From CAVQNQ01 sp964427655 (GTDB lineage Bacteria; Acidobacteriota; Terriglobia; Bryobacterales; Bryobacteraceae), in NCBI GenBank assembly GCA_964427655.1, contig CAYRWE010000001.1:1-64000 (forward strand): DNA of 64,000 bases, written 5' to 3'. Positions 15,827 through 25,177 of this stretch are shown here, piece by piece. Under the pieces are notes generated by a model, which had not been told where the DNA came from, did no database searches, and saw only the letters and a list, made by a program, of their open reading frames with translations. The translations under genes and the position numbers were made by a program. Each line of letters starts with the position of its first letter. Within the stretch, counting starts at the first letter, position 1.

Positions 15827-17032
15827 CTACGTCTGCGGTGACGGCGCGTCTTCCATGATTCGTTCAAAGCACTGGGCCACGTGCTCCCAGGACAGGCGCG
15901 TGGCAGCCATCTCCCAGGCGGCCGCCGCCTGGCGCTCGCGCAGCGCCTGGTCCGCGAGCAACTCCAGACAAGCCCCCGCGAAATCCTCGGCCGAATCGGC
16001 GATGCGGATATCCTCGGGCGGATGCACGTCCAGGCCCTCGGCGCCGACCGTGGTCGAAACCACCGGCGCGCGGGCCGCCATGGATTCGTAGATCTTCAGG
16101 CGCGTGCCGCCGCCAATGCGCAGCGGGACAATCGAGACGGCCGAACTCCACAGGTACGGGCGAATGTCCGGCACCGTGCCGGTCACCTGGATGCGCGCGT
16201 CCGCCTCGCCCAGCGCCACCACCGAGCGCGGCGGGGTGCGGCCCACGATGGCCAGCGTGCATTCCGGCCGCGCCTGGCGGATCAGCGGCAGAACCTCGGA
16301 GACGAACCATGCGATGCCATCGATATTGGGCAGCCAGTCCATGGATCCCACGAAGACCAGATCGGTGGTCCTGGCCGGCGGCGGATCGGGCGGGGTGAGA
16401 GATTCGATATCCACGCCGGTGGGGATGGCGCTGACCCGCGTCACGCCGTACAGCCTGCGCATGGTCTCGGCATCCTGCCCGGAGACCGCCACGATGTGCC
16501 CGGCTCTTTGGCAAGCCTGCTGCTCGTACGCGAACATGCGGTTGGCCTGCGCACGGAAATACCAGCGCCGCGCGAAGCCCGTGGCGTTTTGCGCGTGGCG
16601 CCCCCAGATCATGGTTTCCACGTTGTGCTGGAACAGCAGGCTGTGCGCCAGGTCCGGGAAATAGGAGGTCGGATTGAGAAAGTCCACCACGCGGCGGTCG
16701 AAGCGCTCGCGGGCCATGAGCTGCTCCAGAAACCGCCCCAGCGCGGGTGAGTGAAAGCGCCGGATAGCCACCGGCATGGGGTCGAACAGCCCCCGTGCCA
16801 GCTCCAGAGCGAAGCGCGGGGAGCGCTTATCGGCGATCGGGTGGCGAAACGGATAGGCCCGCGTCGAGTATTCCGTGGCGCGCGCGGGCCCTTCGGGATG
16901 CCGCGGATCTTCCATGGCCACATAGTGGATCTCGTGCCGCGCGTGAAGCCGCCGCAGCATTTCGAGCGTGCGGATCTGCCCGCCCTTGGTGGTGGGGTGC
17001 AGGAAATTGGTGTTGACCCAGAGAATCTTCAT
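15827..17032 (-). CDS. Exosortase/EpsH1-associated sugar transferase (GT4 family)
   Basis: A 401-residue GT-B glycosyltransferase. MKILWVNTNFLHPTTKGGQI is the N-terminal acceptor-side motif. TDLVFVGSMDWLPNIDGIAW and VPLRIGGGTRLKIYESMAAR form the nucleotide-sugar pocket. Loss of the second Glu of the EX7E pair and the 'GSMDW.PN.DG' text fit the TIGR03087 (Stp1) group tied to PEP-CTERM/EpsH1 loci. The incomplete gene at 63094 belongs to the same group. The ATG at 17032 was chosen because 13 codons further upstream are just a translated copy of the dispersed palindrome at 17039. Confidence 0.85.
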   Translation of the reverse strand: MKILWVNTNFLHPTTKGGQIRTLEMLRRLHARHEIHYVAMEDPRHPEGPARATEYSTRAYPFRHPIADKRSPRFALELARGLFDPMPVAIRRFHSPALGRFLEQLMARERFDRRVVDFLNPTSYFPDLAHSLLFQHNVETMIWGRHAQNATGFARRWYFRAQANRMFAYEQQACQRAGHIVAVSGQDAETMRRLYGVTRVSAIPTGVDIESLTPPDPPPARTTDLVFVGSMDWLPNIDGIAWFVSEVLPLIRQARPECTLAIVGRTPPRSVVALGEADARIQVTGTVPDIRPYLWSSAVSIVPLRIGGGTRLKIYESMAARAPVVSTTVGAEGLDVHPPEDIRIADSAEDFAGACLELLADQALRERQAAAAWEMAATRLSWEHVAQCFERIMEDAPSPQT

Positions 17033-17038
17033 GGTTCC

Positions 17039-17062
17039 GGTGGGGCATGCTTTAGCTTGCCC
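17039..17062 (+). repeat. REP-like palindrome, copy 1
   Basis: Contains GGGGCATGCTTTAGCTTGCC, an imperfect hairpin (GGGCATGC / GCTTGCCC with a TTTA loop). Close copies occur at 32163 and 59793, with variants at 17125 and 31077. This copy sits 7 bases upstream of the GT4 start. Confidence 0.7.
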
Positions 17063-17108
17063 TGAAAGCACCTTGACGCATAATCGTCATTCTCGACGCC
17101 GCACTACA

Positions 17109-19073
17109 CTAGCATGCTGCACCGGCAGGGCGGGCTTTAGCGTGCCCGGCCGGCTGAAAAAGCCCTTCCCAGCGCCGTCCCCGGTCGCCGGTGAGGAACA
17201 GGTCGCCCCAGATCTGCAAATTCAGCAGACGCCAGAGGCGGTCGGTGGCGTCCAGGCTGCGCGCCTTCTGGCGTTCGACGAGCGCGCGCAATTGCCCGCC
17301 ATCGATGTATTCCGCCAGCAGGCCGTCCGGCGCCGCCAGCATTTCAAAAATGCGGTCCGCGCGCGGATCGAGCAGCCATTGCCGCAGGGGCGTGGGGAAG
17401 CCCATCTTCTTGCGATAAACGATGTCCGCGGGCAACAGGTCTTCCACCGCCTTCTTGACGATGTACTTGCCTTCGCCATGGTGCAGCTTCAAGCGCTCCG
17501 GGACGCGCGTGGAGAATTCCACGAACTCGTGATCGAGGAACGGCACGCGGCTCTCGATGGAGGTGGCCATGCTCATCTGGTCCTGCTTCATGAGCAGTTC
17601 CACCAGGTAGGTCTTCTGGTCCGCGTAGAGCATGCGGGTGAGCGGCGGGCTGGACGATCGCCGGCTCCAGTAGCGCATAAAATTTCCGTAGGCCGAAGCG
17701 CCCTTCAGGCGCGGGAACAGGGCGGCCTGTTCGGACGCCGGGAAGGCGCCGTAGAAGTTATCGAGGTAGAGAGATTCGAGATCTTCGCCGAGCCCCAGGA
17801 AGGTGTGCTGGAGCTTGCGCCGGGCGCCCGCTCCAAGCAGAGGCGAGGCAGCCACGAGCGAACGGACGGCCCGGCGCAGCGCCAGCGGCACCACGCGGTA
17901 GCGCGCACCCCAGCGTGCATTCCATTCGTAGAAGCGGTAGCGGCCATAACCGGCAAAAAGCTCGTCGCTGCCTTCGCCCGTCAGCACCACCTTCACCTGT
18001 TCGGCGGCCAGTTTCGAGACGAAGTAGAGCGAGACGCTGGAAGGCCACACGATGGGTTCGTCTTCATGCCAGACCAGCCGCGGCAGGGCCTCGAAGAAAT
18101 CTTCCATGCCGATCGAAACTTCGTGGTGCTCCGTGCCGATGCGCTCGGCCACCCGCCGGGCATAGGACAGCTCGCTGTATGCGGCTTCCCTGTACCCTAC
18201 CGCGAAGGTCTTGACCGGGCCGGTGAACATGCGCCGCATCAGCGCGGCAATGGCGCTCGAATCGAGGCCGCCGCTCAGGAACATGCCCAGCGGAACGTCG
18301 CTCATCAGGCGCATCTGCACGGTTTCTTCGAGGCGCTCGCGGCACTCGCGGATCCATTCGGCGTCGGGGCGCTCTTCGGCCTCCGGAGCGTCCGGGATTT
18401 CCCAGTATTGCCGCGTTTCAAAGACCGGCTCCGGGCCGCTCACATCGAGCGTAAGATAGTGGCCCGGCATGAGTTTTCGAATGCCCGAAAACAGGGTGCG
18501 CTCTTCGCTCACGTAGCCAAAAGCCAGGTACTCGGCGAGCAGCGAATCCTCGAAGCGCGGCGAGATGACCGGGTGTTCGAGCAGCGCTTTGATTTCCGAG
18601 GCGAAGGCCAACAGGCGGCCGTCCCAGTAGTAGTAAAAAGGCTTCTTTCCCAGCCGGTCGCGCGCGCAGAAGAGGCGCCGCGCGTTCTTATCCCAGACGA
18701 CAAAGGAGAACATGCCGCGGAAGCGCTCGAGCGAGCGCGGTCCGTACTGTTCGTAGGCGTGGAGGATGGTCTCGGTGTCCGAGCGGGTGCGGTAGCGATG
18801 GCCGGCTTCTTCGAGCGCCGGGCGCAAGGCGGCATGGTTGAAGATCTCGCCGTTGAAGACGATCCACAGCCCGCCGTCTTCGTTCTGCATGGGCTGCTGG
18901 CCGGTGGCCAGGTCGATGATGCTCAGGCGGCGATGGCCGAGCGAGGCCCATTCATCCTGGTAGTAGCCGGACTCGTCGGGTCCGCGGTGACGGATCGCAT
19001 CCGCCATGCGTTCGAGCACGGCGCGGTCGGGGCCGGCCGGCCGCGTGGTTACAAATCCAGCGATTCCGCACAT
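17109..19073 (-). CDS. Asparagine synthase-like amidotransferase (exosortase A system type 1)
   Basis: A 654-residue protein. MCGIAGFVTTR begins with the Cys2 nucleophile of the glutaminase domain (residues 1-200, with RHRGPDESGYY and VFNGEIFNHAAL). The synthetase domain follows with GMFLSGGLDSSAIAALM (PP-loop) and LTGEGSDELFAGYGRY. It likely makes an amide on a sugar acid or protein of the surface-glycan pathway, like the EPS-linked TIGR03108 group, rather than free asparagine. The start at 19073 is fixed by the need for Cys2; 60 upstream in-frame codons are rejected. The last dozen codons (AGHAKARPAG) are a variant of the dispersed palindrome absorbed into the reading frame. Confidence 0.88.
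   Translation of the reverse strand: MCGIAGFVTTRPAGPDRAVLERMADAIRHRGPDESGYYQDEWASLGHRRLSIIDLATGQQPMQNEDGGLWIVFNGEIFNHAALRPALEEAGHRYRTRSDTETILHAYEQYGPRSLERFRGMFSFVVWDKNARRLFCARDRLGKKPFYYYWDGRLLAFASEIKALLEHPVISPRFEDSLLAEYLAFGYVSEERTLFSGIRKLMPGHYLTLDVSGPEPVFETRQYWEIPDAPEAEERPDAEWIRECRERLEETVQMRLMSDVPLGMFLSGGLDSSAIAALMRRMFTGPVKTFAVGYREAAYSELSYARRVAERIGTEHHEVSIGMEDFFEALPRLVWHEDEPIVWPSSVSLYFVSKLAAEQVKVVLTGEGSDELFAGYGRYRFYEWNARWGARYRVVPLALRRAVRSLVAASPLLGAGARRKLQHTFLGLGEDLESLYLDNFYGAFPASEQAALFPRLKGASAYGNFMRYWSRRSSSPPLTRMLYADQKTYLVELLMKQDQMSMATSIESRVPFLDHEFVEFSTRVPERLKLHHGEGKYIVKKAVEDLLPADIVYRKKMGFPTPLRQWLLDPRADRIFEMLAAPDGLLAEYIDGGQLRALVERQKARSLDATDRLWRLLNLQIWGDLFLTGDRGRRWEGLFQPAGHAKARPAGAAC
17125..17150 (+). 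repeat. REP-like palindrome variant inside the amidotransferase 3' end
   Basis: GGGCGGGCTTTAGCGTGCCC is a variant of the repeat at 17039, 63 bases away in the same orientation. On the opposite strand it codes for AGHAKARPAG near the C-terminus of the amidotransferase. Confidence 0.55.
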
Positions 19074-19181
19074 GCTTGTCCAGGAAACTCCTCTACAGGG
19101 TAGCAGGCCCGCCCGCGGCGCGGCCCTTGCGGGGAAACCCCAGGAGGCTAGGAGTGTGTTGACCCCCGCCTTCCCCATGTC

Positions 19182-19484
19182 ATGCGTTGCATATACAATG
19201 GTAGTGCGGTGTTGGACTGGGACGAGAACAACTTGCGCAAGATCCGGGCGCATCGGATCAAAGCCGTGGAAGTGGAGCGGGCCCTATCGAACGACCCGAT
19301 TCCGATCTATGAACAAGACGTGCAGGGAGAACTTCGCTACGTCTATTACGGTGAAACGGATTCGGGGCGACTGCTGGCTGTTGTCATAATCGAGCGTGGG
19401 GAACAGATCCGGGTCGTGACTGCGTACGATCTGGATGCCGGGCAGAAAAAGGATTACTTCGCCCGGCGAGTCCAAGGGGAGTGA
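19182..19484 (+). CDS. brnT: BrnT-family toxin
   Basis: A protein of up to 100 residues. LDWDENNLRKIRAHRI is the family's N-terminal 'F.WD..K...N..KH' motif. GRLLAVVIIERGEQIRVVTA and a C-terminal KKDYFARR complete the RelE-like fold. BrnT toxins inhibit translation as ribonucleases. A TACAAT at 19194-19199 would start transcription near 19206, making an in-frame GTG at 19209 (91 residues, leaderless) a serious alternative to the ATG used here. The BrnA-type gene begins four bases after its stop. Confidence 0.78.
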   Translation: MRCIYNGSAVLDWDENNLRKIRAHRIKAVEVERALSNDPIPIYEQDVQGELRYVYYGETDSGRLLAVVIIERGEQIRVVTAYDLDAGQKKDYFARRVQGE

Positions 19485-19488
19485 GGCA

Positions 19489-19803
19489 ATGAAAAAGAAA
19501 ACACCGGACATGCCGAGGTTCGCGGACGAAGACGAAGAGGCGAATTGGTGGGCCAGCCGCCAGGGCCGTGAGTTCGTAAAGCAGAATTCGGCCGGATCGT
19601 CCCCGAAGAAAGGGGACCCTTCGAAGGGTTCGCGTCTGGTCGGCCAACTGAACCGGGCCACCACCGTTCAGATAGCTTTGCGGTTGCCGGAACCCGATGT
19701 AGCGAAGGCGCGCGAGCTCGCTACGCGAAAGGGCATCGGTTACCAGACCCTGCTCAAGATGTTGGTGCACGAGGGCCTTCGCCGCGAGGCGCGAAGGGCG
19801 TAA
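19489..19803 (+). CDS. brnA: BrnA-family antitoxin
   Basis: A 104-residue protein starting MKKKTPDMPRFADEDEEANW followed by WASRQGREFVKQ, typical of BrnA/CopG-like antitoxins. The C-terminal IALRLPEPDVAKARELATRK and GIGYQTLLKMLVHEGL form a ribbon-helix-helix that should repress the operon. The start follows GTGAGGCA immediately after the BrnT stop. Confidence 0.8.
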   Translation: MKKKTPDMPRFADEDEEANWWASRQGREFVKQNSAGSSPKKGDPSKGSRLVGQLNRATTVQIALRLPEPDVAKARELATRKGIGYQTLLKMLVHEGLRREARRA

Positions 19804-19849
19804 AGGGTGAGGTACGGTAACGCCGTCTTTCGTCCAGAATGGGAGTGAG

Positions 19850-20422
19850 ATGCGCCGACTGCTCGTTATGCTCACGCTCGCCACGCTGACCGCGGGCATG
19901 CCTGCCCCAGCGCAGCACATGAACGAAGAGGATCCACAGAATGCCGGTCGAAGCGCGGCGGTCCCGTCATTCGACGAGTATCGCGTCCCGCCTTCGACCA
20001 TATTCAAAGGCGTGCCAGCCGCGCCGCAATTCAAAGCCCCAGGCCAGCGGATGTTTCGTACGGTGATTCGAGAAGCGACGAAGAAGGGGTCGAACTTTGC
20101 GGGCCACTACACGATCGCCGACTGGGGCTGCGGAACCTCGTGCGAAGCCGTTGCAGTCATAGACGCAGAGACCGGAGCCGTGTACGACGGCCCTTTCGGG
20201 CAACTGCCAAAAGCAGTCTTATATTATGGCGAAAATTTACGCTATGACCGTGATGCCAGAGGTAGCTACATTTACGATGACCTCTCGTACCGGTTGAATA
20301 GTAGGCTGCTCATTGCGCGGGGATGCCCAAATTTCAAGGACTGCGCCGCCTACTTCTACGAGTGGACCGGATCGCAGTTCAAGCTGCTGCGCAAGATCCC
20401 GGCTACCCCCGAACCTCGCTGA
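19850..20422 (+). CDS. Exported protein of unknown function
   Basis: A 190-residue protein with signal peptide MRRLLVMLTLATLTAGMPAPAQ. A conserved-looking core reads GSNFAGHYTIADWGCGTSCE, then AVAVIDAETGAVYDGPF, and a C-terminal FKDCAAYFYEWTGSQFKLLR. Four cysteines (two in WGCGTSC) may form disulfides. I recall this 'NFAGHY.IA.WGCG..C' pattern from uncharacterised exported proteins, without a known function. GGGAGTGAG precedes the ATG. It is separate from the BrnTA pair (49 bases). Confidence 0.7.
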   Translation: MRRLLVMLTLATLTAGMPAPAQHMNEEDPQNAGRSAAVPSFDEYRVPPSTIFKGVPAAPQFKAPGQRMFRTVIREATKKGSNFAGHYTIADWGCGTSCEAVAVIDAETGAVYDGPFGQLPKAVLYYGENLRYDRDARGSYIYDDLSYRLNSRLLIARGCPNFKDCAAYFYEWTGSQFKLLRKIPATPEPR

Positions 20423-20748
20423 CCGGCAGGGGAATAAAGCTCCGCCGCGTCCGAGGTACTCTGATTCTGTTAAGCCACCCGGAGCTGCGTGCAATACTGG
20501 CGCAGCCGTGGAACGGAACGCGGTGAGTCGGACTGCGGGCCGCAAGGGCTACGCGCATGATGAGCTGCCGTCCTAGACGCCTCGGCTTCCATGACCTCGC
20601 CGTTTCCCATAAGCTTGTCTTGGAGTGGCGTTTCATTCCATTGAGGCCGCGCTGTTCATGGTCGAGTCGATTTTGAAGGGCCGTGGAGGCGTCATTGTCG
20701 ATAACAACGTCGGCAGCCCTGAAAAACCCCCATGCTACATTCGGTAAT
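20423..20748. other. Gene-free stretch before the second amidotransferase
   Basis: 326 bases. Short open frames here have no recognisable motif, start signal or family similarity. I see no repeat, RNA or clear promoter. It may hold remnants of an older gene, but nothing firm supports this. Confidence 0.4.
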
Positions 20749-22632
20749 ATGTGCGGGATTGCGGGCTTTCTCTTACGCGGCGGGAACGCCCGCGCCGAGG
20801 TTGTCCAGGCCATGTGCGCCACCATCCGGCATCGCGGTCCGGACGACGAGGGCGTGCGCGTCGAGGGTGGCTGCGGCATCGGGATGCGCCGCCTCAGTAT
20901 CATCGATCTCTCGACCGGCCACCAGCCGCTCTCCAATGAAGACGGCTCCGTGTGGGTGGTTTTTAATGGCGAAATTTATAATTACCAGGAATTGCGCCAG
21001 CGGCTCATCGGCCAAGGCCATCGATTCCGCACCAATAGCGACACCGAAACGCTCGTGCACCTCTACGAGCAGGAGGGCGTCGACGGTCTGGCCCTGCTGC
21101 GCGGCATGTTCGCCTACTGTATCTGGGATGCGCGCAGCCGCCGGATGCTGCTGGCGCGCGATCGCTTCGGCAAGAAGCCGCTCTATTACGCGGAAACCTC
21201 CGAGGGCCTGTTTTTCGGCAGCGAATTGAAGTGCCTGCGCGTGGCGGGAGTGCCTCTCGAGCTGGATGAAGAAGCCCTGCGCCTGTACTTCCAGTTCTCC
21301 TATATCCCCGATCCGCGCAGCCCGTTCCGCTCGATAAAAAAGCTTCCGCCCGGCGGCTGGCTGCTGTGGGATCAGGACGGCGGCCGTCGCGAAGGACGCT
21401 ACTGGAAGCTACCGCCGCCGGCCTCCGCGCCGCCCGAGGGTTTGAGCGAAGCGAAGGCGCGCGAGGCCCTGCGCGATCTCGTCGACGAAGCGGTGCGCAT
21501 CCGCATGATCGCCGACGTGCCCCTGGGCGCCTTTCTCAGCGGGGGCATCGATTCCAGCTCGGTAGTGGCCTCCATGGCGCGCCAGAGCCGACTGCCGGTC
21601 AAGACGTTTTCCATCGGCTTCGAGGAGCCGCGCTTCAACGAATTGCCCTTGGCACGAATGGTCGCCAAGCAGTATGGCACCGAGCACTACGAATCGGTCG
21701 TCGAGCCCCGCGCGCTCGACCTGCTGCCCGATATCGTGCGCCATTTCGACGAGCCTTTCGGCGATTCCTCGGCCATCCCCACATACATCGTTTCGCAGTT
21801 CGCCGTGGAACACGTGAAGGTGGCGCTGAGCGGCGACGGCGGAGACGAGCTGTTCGGCGGATATGAGAGTTTCTTTCTGCAGGAGCGCCTGCGCTGGGCG
21901 GACCGCATCCCGGGCGCGGTGCGCCGCGCCATCACACGGCTGGCCGGGATGCTGCCGTATTCCACTTACGGGAAAAACTACCTTCGCATGATCGCGCGCC
22001 CCACCGCGCTGGAGCGCTATTTCGAATCCAACTACGCCCCCTATTTCATTCGGGAGCGGCTGCTGGAGCCGCGCTGGATGCTGCCCGCCGAGGGCGCTTA
22101 TCTCACCCGCGAGCTGGCCGATTGCCTCTTGCCGGGCGATGCCGACGTGCTCTTGCAGGCCTTCTATTTCGAAGCCGCCGCCAACCTGACCGGCGACATG
22201 CTGGTGAAGGTGGACCGCATGTCCATGGCGAATTCGCTCGAAGTGCGCTGCCCGCTGCTCGATCACCGCCTGGCCGAGATGGCCGCCACTTTCCCGCCTG
22301 CCTGGAAAATCCGCCATGGGAAAGGGAAGCGCATTCTGATCGAAGCCCTGGGCGACCGTCTTCCGCCGGCCCTGCTCACCGAGCCCAAGAGGGGCTTCGG
22401 CGTGCCGTTAGCGGCGTGGTTCCGTGGCGAGCTGTACGGCTATCTGCACGAGCGCCTGCTGAGCCGGCGCTTTCTGGACCTGGGTTTCGTGTCGCCGGAT
22501 TTCGTGTGCTACCTCATCGAGGAACATCGCACCGGGCGCCGCGACAACGCGCATTGGCTGTGGCGGCTACTGGCGCTGGATCTGTGGTGCGCCGATTACC
22601 TGCCGGGTATACCGCGAGCCGAGCGGGCCTGA
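20749..22632 (+). CDS. Asparagine synthase (glutamine-hydrolysing)-like amidotransferase, second copy
   Basis: A 627-residue protein beginning MCGIAGFLLRGG. The glutaminase domain includes RHRGPDDEGVRV and FNGEIYNYQELRQRL. The synthetase domain has GAFLSGGIDSSSVVASM, LSGDGGDELFGGYESF and the C-terminal FYFEAAANLTGDMLVKVDRM and RCPLLDHRLAE. It is more like ordinary AsnB than the copy at 17109 and could either make asparagine or amidate a glycan component. The start at 20749 is set by Cys2. Its 3' end overlaps the convergent polymerase gene by 37 bases. Confidence 0.88.
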   Translation: MCGIAGFLLRGGNARAEVVQAMCATIRHRGPDDEGVRVEGGCGIGMRRLSIIDLSTGHQPLSNEDGSVWVVFNGEIYNYQELRQRLIGQGHRFRTNSDTETLVHLYEQEGVDGLALLRGMFAYCIWDARSRRMLLARDRFGKKPLYYAETSEGLFFGSELKCLRVAGVPLELDEEALRLYFQFSYIPDPRSPFRSIKKLPPGGWLLWDQDGGRREGRYWKLPPPASAPPEGLSEAKAREALRDLVDEAVRIRMIADVPLGAFLSGGIDSSSVVASMARQSRLPVKTFSIGFEEPRFNELPLARMVAKQYGTEHYESVVEPRALDLLPDIVRHFDEPFGDSSAIPTYIVSQFAVEHVKVALSGDGGDELFGGYESFFLQERLRWADRIPGAVRRAITRLAGMLPYSTYGKNYLRMIARPTALERYFESNYAPYFIRERLLEPRWMLPAEGAYLTRELADCLLPGDADVLLQAFYFEAAANLTGDMLVKVDRMSMANSLEVRCPLLDHRLAEMAATFPPAWKIRHGKGKRILIEALGDRLPPALLTEPKRGFGVPLAAWFRGELYGYLHERLLSRRFLDLGFVSPDFVCYLIEEHRTGRRDNAHWLWRLLALDLWCADYLPGIPRAERA

Positions 22633-24035
22633 ACAGCCGTGGGCGGCCGCCGGCCTAAGGGCGTCGCGGGACGGGCCAGGCTGGGCGCGAATCCAATGGC
22701 GGCCCCGGCCGGCGCCGGCCCGAGCTCCGCCAGAGCCGCTGCGGACGTCCGCGAAAGGACCAGTGTCAGGACCACCAGCAGGTGCGGGAGCATGTCGTAG
22801 GCGAAGTGGAAAAACATCATGGAACAGACGAACATGCCCAGGCAGATCTGCATGGCATGAGCGGTGCGATGAATATCTCGCGCCAACGGCCGCGGGTCCC
22901 CGCGCGTGGAACGGATGGTGCGCGTCAGCGAGCGCCAGCTCGAGACCAGAATGACGATAAAAACGATGAGCGCGGGGATGCCGGCTTCGCTCGATATCTG
23001 GGTGTAGGTGTTGTGAGTGCCCACCCAGGCGTTACTGAGAGTGTCCGGCCCGCCGCCGGCTTGCGCCAGGTAAGCCGCGAAATTACCCAGCCCGATGCCG
23101 AACACCGGGTGGCGCAACGTCACCATCAGGCTCTCGCGAAGCAGAACCTGCCGGTCCCTCGCGGAACTGGCGGCGAAACTCACGGCTGTTCTTTCGGTCT
23201 GGCTGACGGTGCCTTCCTGATCGGCCGTGGCGAAAGTCAGATACCGGCTGCGCAGATGCGCCGGCATCAGGAGCAATGCCAGGACGATGATGGCCACGCC
23301 GAGTGCCATAACCCGTATTTTCGTTATCAGGGGGACACGCAGCAGGATCAGAATGGCCGCAAAACCCAGCGCATAGGCGCCGGTGCGCGAGCCGGTCTTG
23401 AGTAAGCCGATTGCGGTCACGAACCCGGCGGCCAGCGCGGCCAGCCGGCGTATTAGCCCCGGCCGGCCGCCGCCATCGTATATCCGCCAGATGAACGGCA
23501 GCCCGATCAGCAGCACCAGGGCGAAATCGTTAGGATTGCCGAAACGCCCTCCCACCAGCACCAGACGGCCCTCGGCTGTGTCGGCTCCGTGAAAAAAGAG
23601 GCCCAGCACCGCCGCTGTAAAAGAAGCCACCGCGATGACATTCAGAAGCGTCTTGCACTCCCGATAGGTGATGGCGAGAGAGGTCACCAGCAGCACCGTC
23701 AGCAAAGAATCCAGCCAGCTATCGCGCAGCACCTGGAAGCTGCCGCCCCGCCAGAATGCGAAGGGTACGCCGGCCACGAAGATCGCGGTCAGAACGGCGT
23801 ACCAGAAGACGATCCGGTTGGCTAGCCCCGCAACGACACGCCCCGTCAGGACCGCCGCCGCGCCCGCCACCAATGCCAGGGCGAAGGGAAGGTGGAGACG
23901 GCTCAGGCTGCCACTCGCATCGAGCACACGGCTGATGAAGAGATAGACAAATCCAGCCAGCGCCGCGAACCCGACTTTTTCCAGAAAGCTCGCTCCGGCG
24001 GGAGCTTGGCGAGCCGCTGAAATAGCTGGCGTCAT
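22596..24035 (-). CDS. O-antigen polymerase/ligase family membrane protein (Wzy_C)
   Basis: A 479-residue protein with about 11 membrane helices. A large periplasmic loop (about residues 265-345) carries RESLMVTLRHPVFGIGLGNF and WVGTHNTYTQISSEAGIPAL, the GxGxxNF and H-Nx(Y/F) signature of the Wzy_C / O-antigen ligase family. It should polymerise repeat units or ligate glycan in the periplasm. The proline/alanine-rich 40-residue tail overlaps the 3' end of the amidotransferase gene on the other strand and may be partly dispensable. Confidence 0.82.
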   Translation of the reverse strand: MTPAISAARQAPAGASFLEKVGFAALAGFVYLFISRVLDASGSLSRLHLPFALALVAGAAAVLTGRVVAGLANRIVFWYAVLTAIFVAGVPFAFWRGGSFQVLRDSWLDSLLTVLLVTSLAITYRECKTLLNVIAVASFTAAVLGLFFHGADTAEGRLVLVGGRFGNPNDFALVLLIGLPFIWRIYDGGGRPGLIRRLAALAAGFVTAIGLLKTGSRTGAYALGFAAILILLRVPLITKIRVMALGVAIIVLALLLMPAHLRSRYLTFATADQEGTVSQTERTAVSFAASSARDRQVLLRESLMVTLRHPVFGIGLGNFAAYLAQAGGGPDTLSNAWVGTHNTYTQISSEAGIPALIVFIVILVSSWRSLTRTIRSTRGDPRPLARDIHRTAHAMQICLGMFVCSMMFFHFAYDMLPHLLVVLTLVLSRTSAAALAELGPAPAGAAIGFAPSLARPATPLGRRPPTAVQARSARGIPGR

Positions 24036-24208
24036 TTCTGAGTTCCGTTCCGGCGAAGGCTAGCCTTACAACGTAGTACTGTAGCATGCCGGACCTATTG
24101 CCGAAGCCTCGGACGTCGCGCAAATATCGGCTAAATTCGGCATAAATTGCGGGATATGCGATTAACAGTGTTATCCGGTTGGCGGCGCGGCAACTAATCC
24201 CGGCAGGT

Positions 24209-25060
24209 CTAGGTGGACCCCGGAACGGCGGCGTGCGACACGGACGGACGGCCCGCGCGGGCGTTGCTAAACAGGTACTCGGCTAAAGTCGGGCTGGGTC
24301 CCAGGTTGATGAGCTCGAGGCCTAGCTTTTTCCGGCAGAACGACATTACCTCGGGGATAGATGCGTCTTCATACGGATAACCGCCCAGCCAGTCGCGGAC
24401 ATCGGTCAAGTAATCCATTCCGCGTTTTTGACGGTAAGTCCAGATCTCTTTCACGGGATTGTGGCCGCGAATCAGGCGCGGCAGGATCTCGCGGCGGATG
24501 GCGTACCCCGCTTCCATAAGCCGCTTGCGCGCGGGCGAGGCGGCATTGTAGCGTTTCTTGACCGCCAGCCAGTAACCCGATAACGGCGTGGTCACATAGA
24601 GAGCGATATAGAACAGGGCCTCGGGCTTCAGGAGCGCGGAGGTGTTTTCGATAGCCTGCCACATGTGGCCGGTGTGGTGCAGCACGCCCCAGGAGTACAC
24701 GATATCGGCTGGCTCGAGCGTGCCGAGAAACGCGGTGTCCAGCACGGAGCCCCGCAGCACGGTCCAATTGGCGGGGTCGCCGCGAAGCTTGCGCAGCCGG
24801 GCAGTGGTTTCGACGGAGAACGGGTCCAGATCGAAGCTGACCAGCTTCGCGACGCCGGCATCGAAAGCCGCCAGCGAATGCAGGCCGCTGCCGCAGCCGG
24901 CATCCACGAAGGACTTTCCGGCCAGCGAAGAGGTATCGAGAAAGCCGGTCAGGTGCTCGCGTGCGATGCGCACCCGCTCGTCGCTGAAGTGTTCCGCGAC
25001 AAACTGAGCCCAGTTCTTTCCGAAAGAAAAAGACACGGCCTCCGCAGCGCTTTTATCCAT
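24209..25060 (-). CDS. SAM-dependent methyltransferase (class I)
   Basis: A 283-residue enzyme. FVDAGCGSGLHSLAAF is motif I (SAM binding), LVSFDLDPFSVETT motif II, and DIVYSWGVLHHTGHMWQAIE motif IV/post-I, as in sugar or quinone methyltransferases. The C-terminal 100 residues (YNAASPARKRL, RLIRGHNPVKEIWTYRQKR) may bind the acceptor. Among glycan genes it probably methylates a sugar or lipid-linked intermediate, but the substrate is not visible. Confidence 0.8.
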   Translation of the reverse strand: MDKSAAEAVSFSFGKNWAQFVAEHFSDERVRIAREHLTGFLDTSSLAGKSFVDAGCGSGLHSLAAFDAGVAKLVSFDLDPFSVETTARLRKLRGDPANWTVLRGSVLDTAFLGTLEPADIVYSWGVLHHTGHMWQAIENTSALLKPEALFYIALYVTTPLSGYWLAVKKRYNAASPARKRLMEAGYAIRREILPRLIRGHNPVKEIWTYRQKRGMDYLTDVRDWLGGYPYEDASIPEVMSFCRKKLGLELINLGPSPTLAEYLFSNARAGRPSVSHAAVPGST

Positions 25061-25177
25061 TGGAATTCAACGCAAGAATATCTCGGAAACGGGGAAGCTG
25101 TCAATTTACTTGGCGATACTAACTTCGCGGGGTAACTGGGGTTGGATGCAGCCGCGGCGCAGTTGGCGCGCATGGTC

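Noticed and set aside
16968..19103. A 711-codon open frame on the plus strand
   Set aside because: It is antisense to the GT4 and amidotransferase genes, has His/Gln/Arg-rich shadow composition and no start signal or domain; the minus-strand genes have full family motifs.
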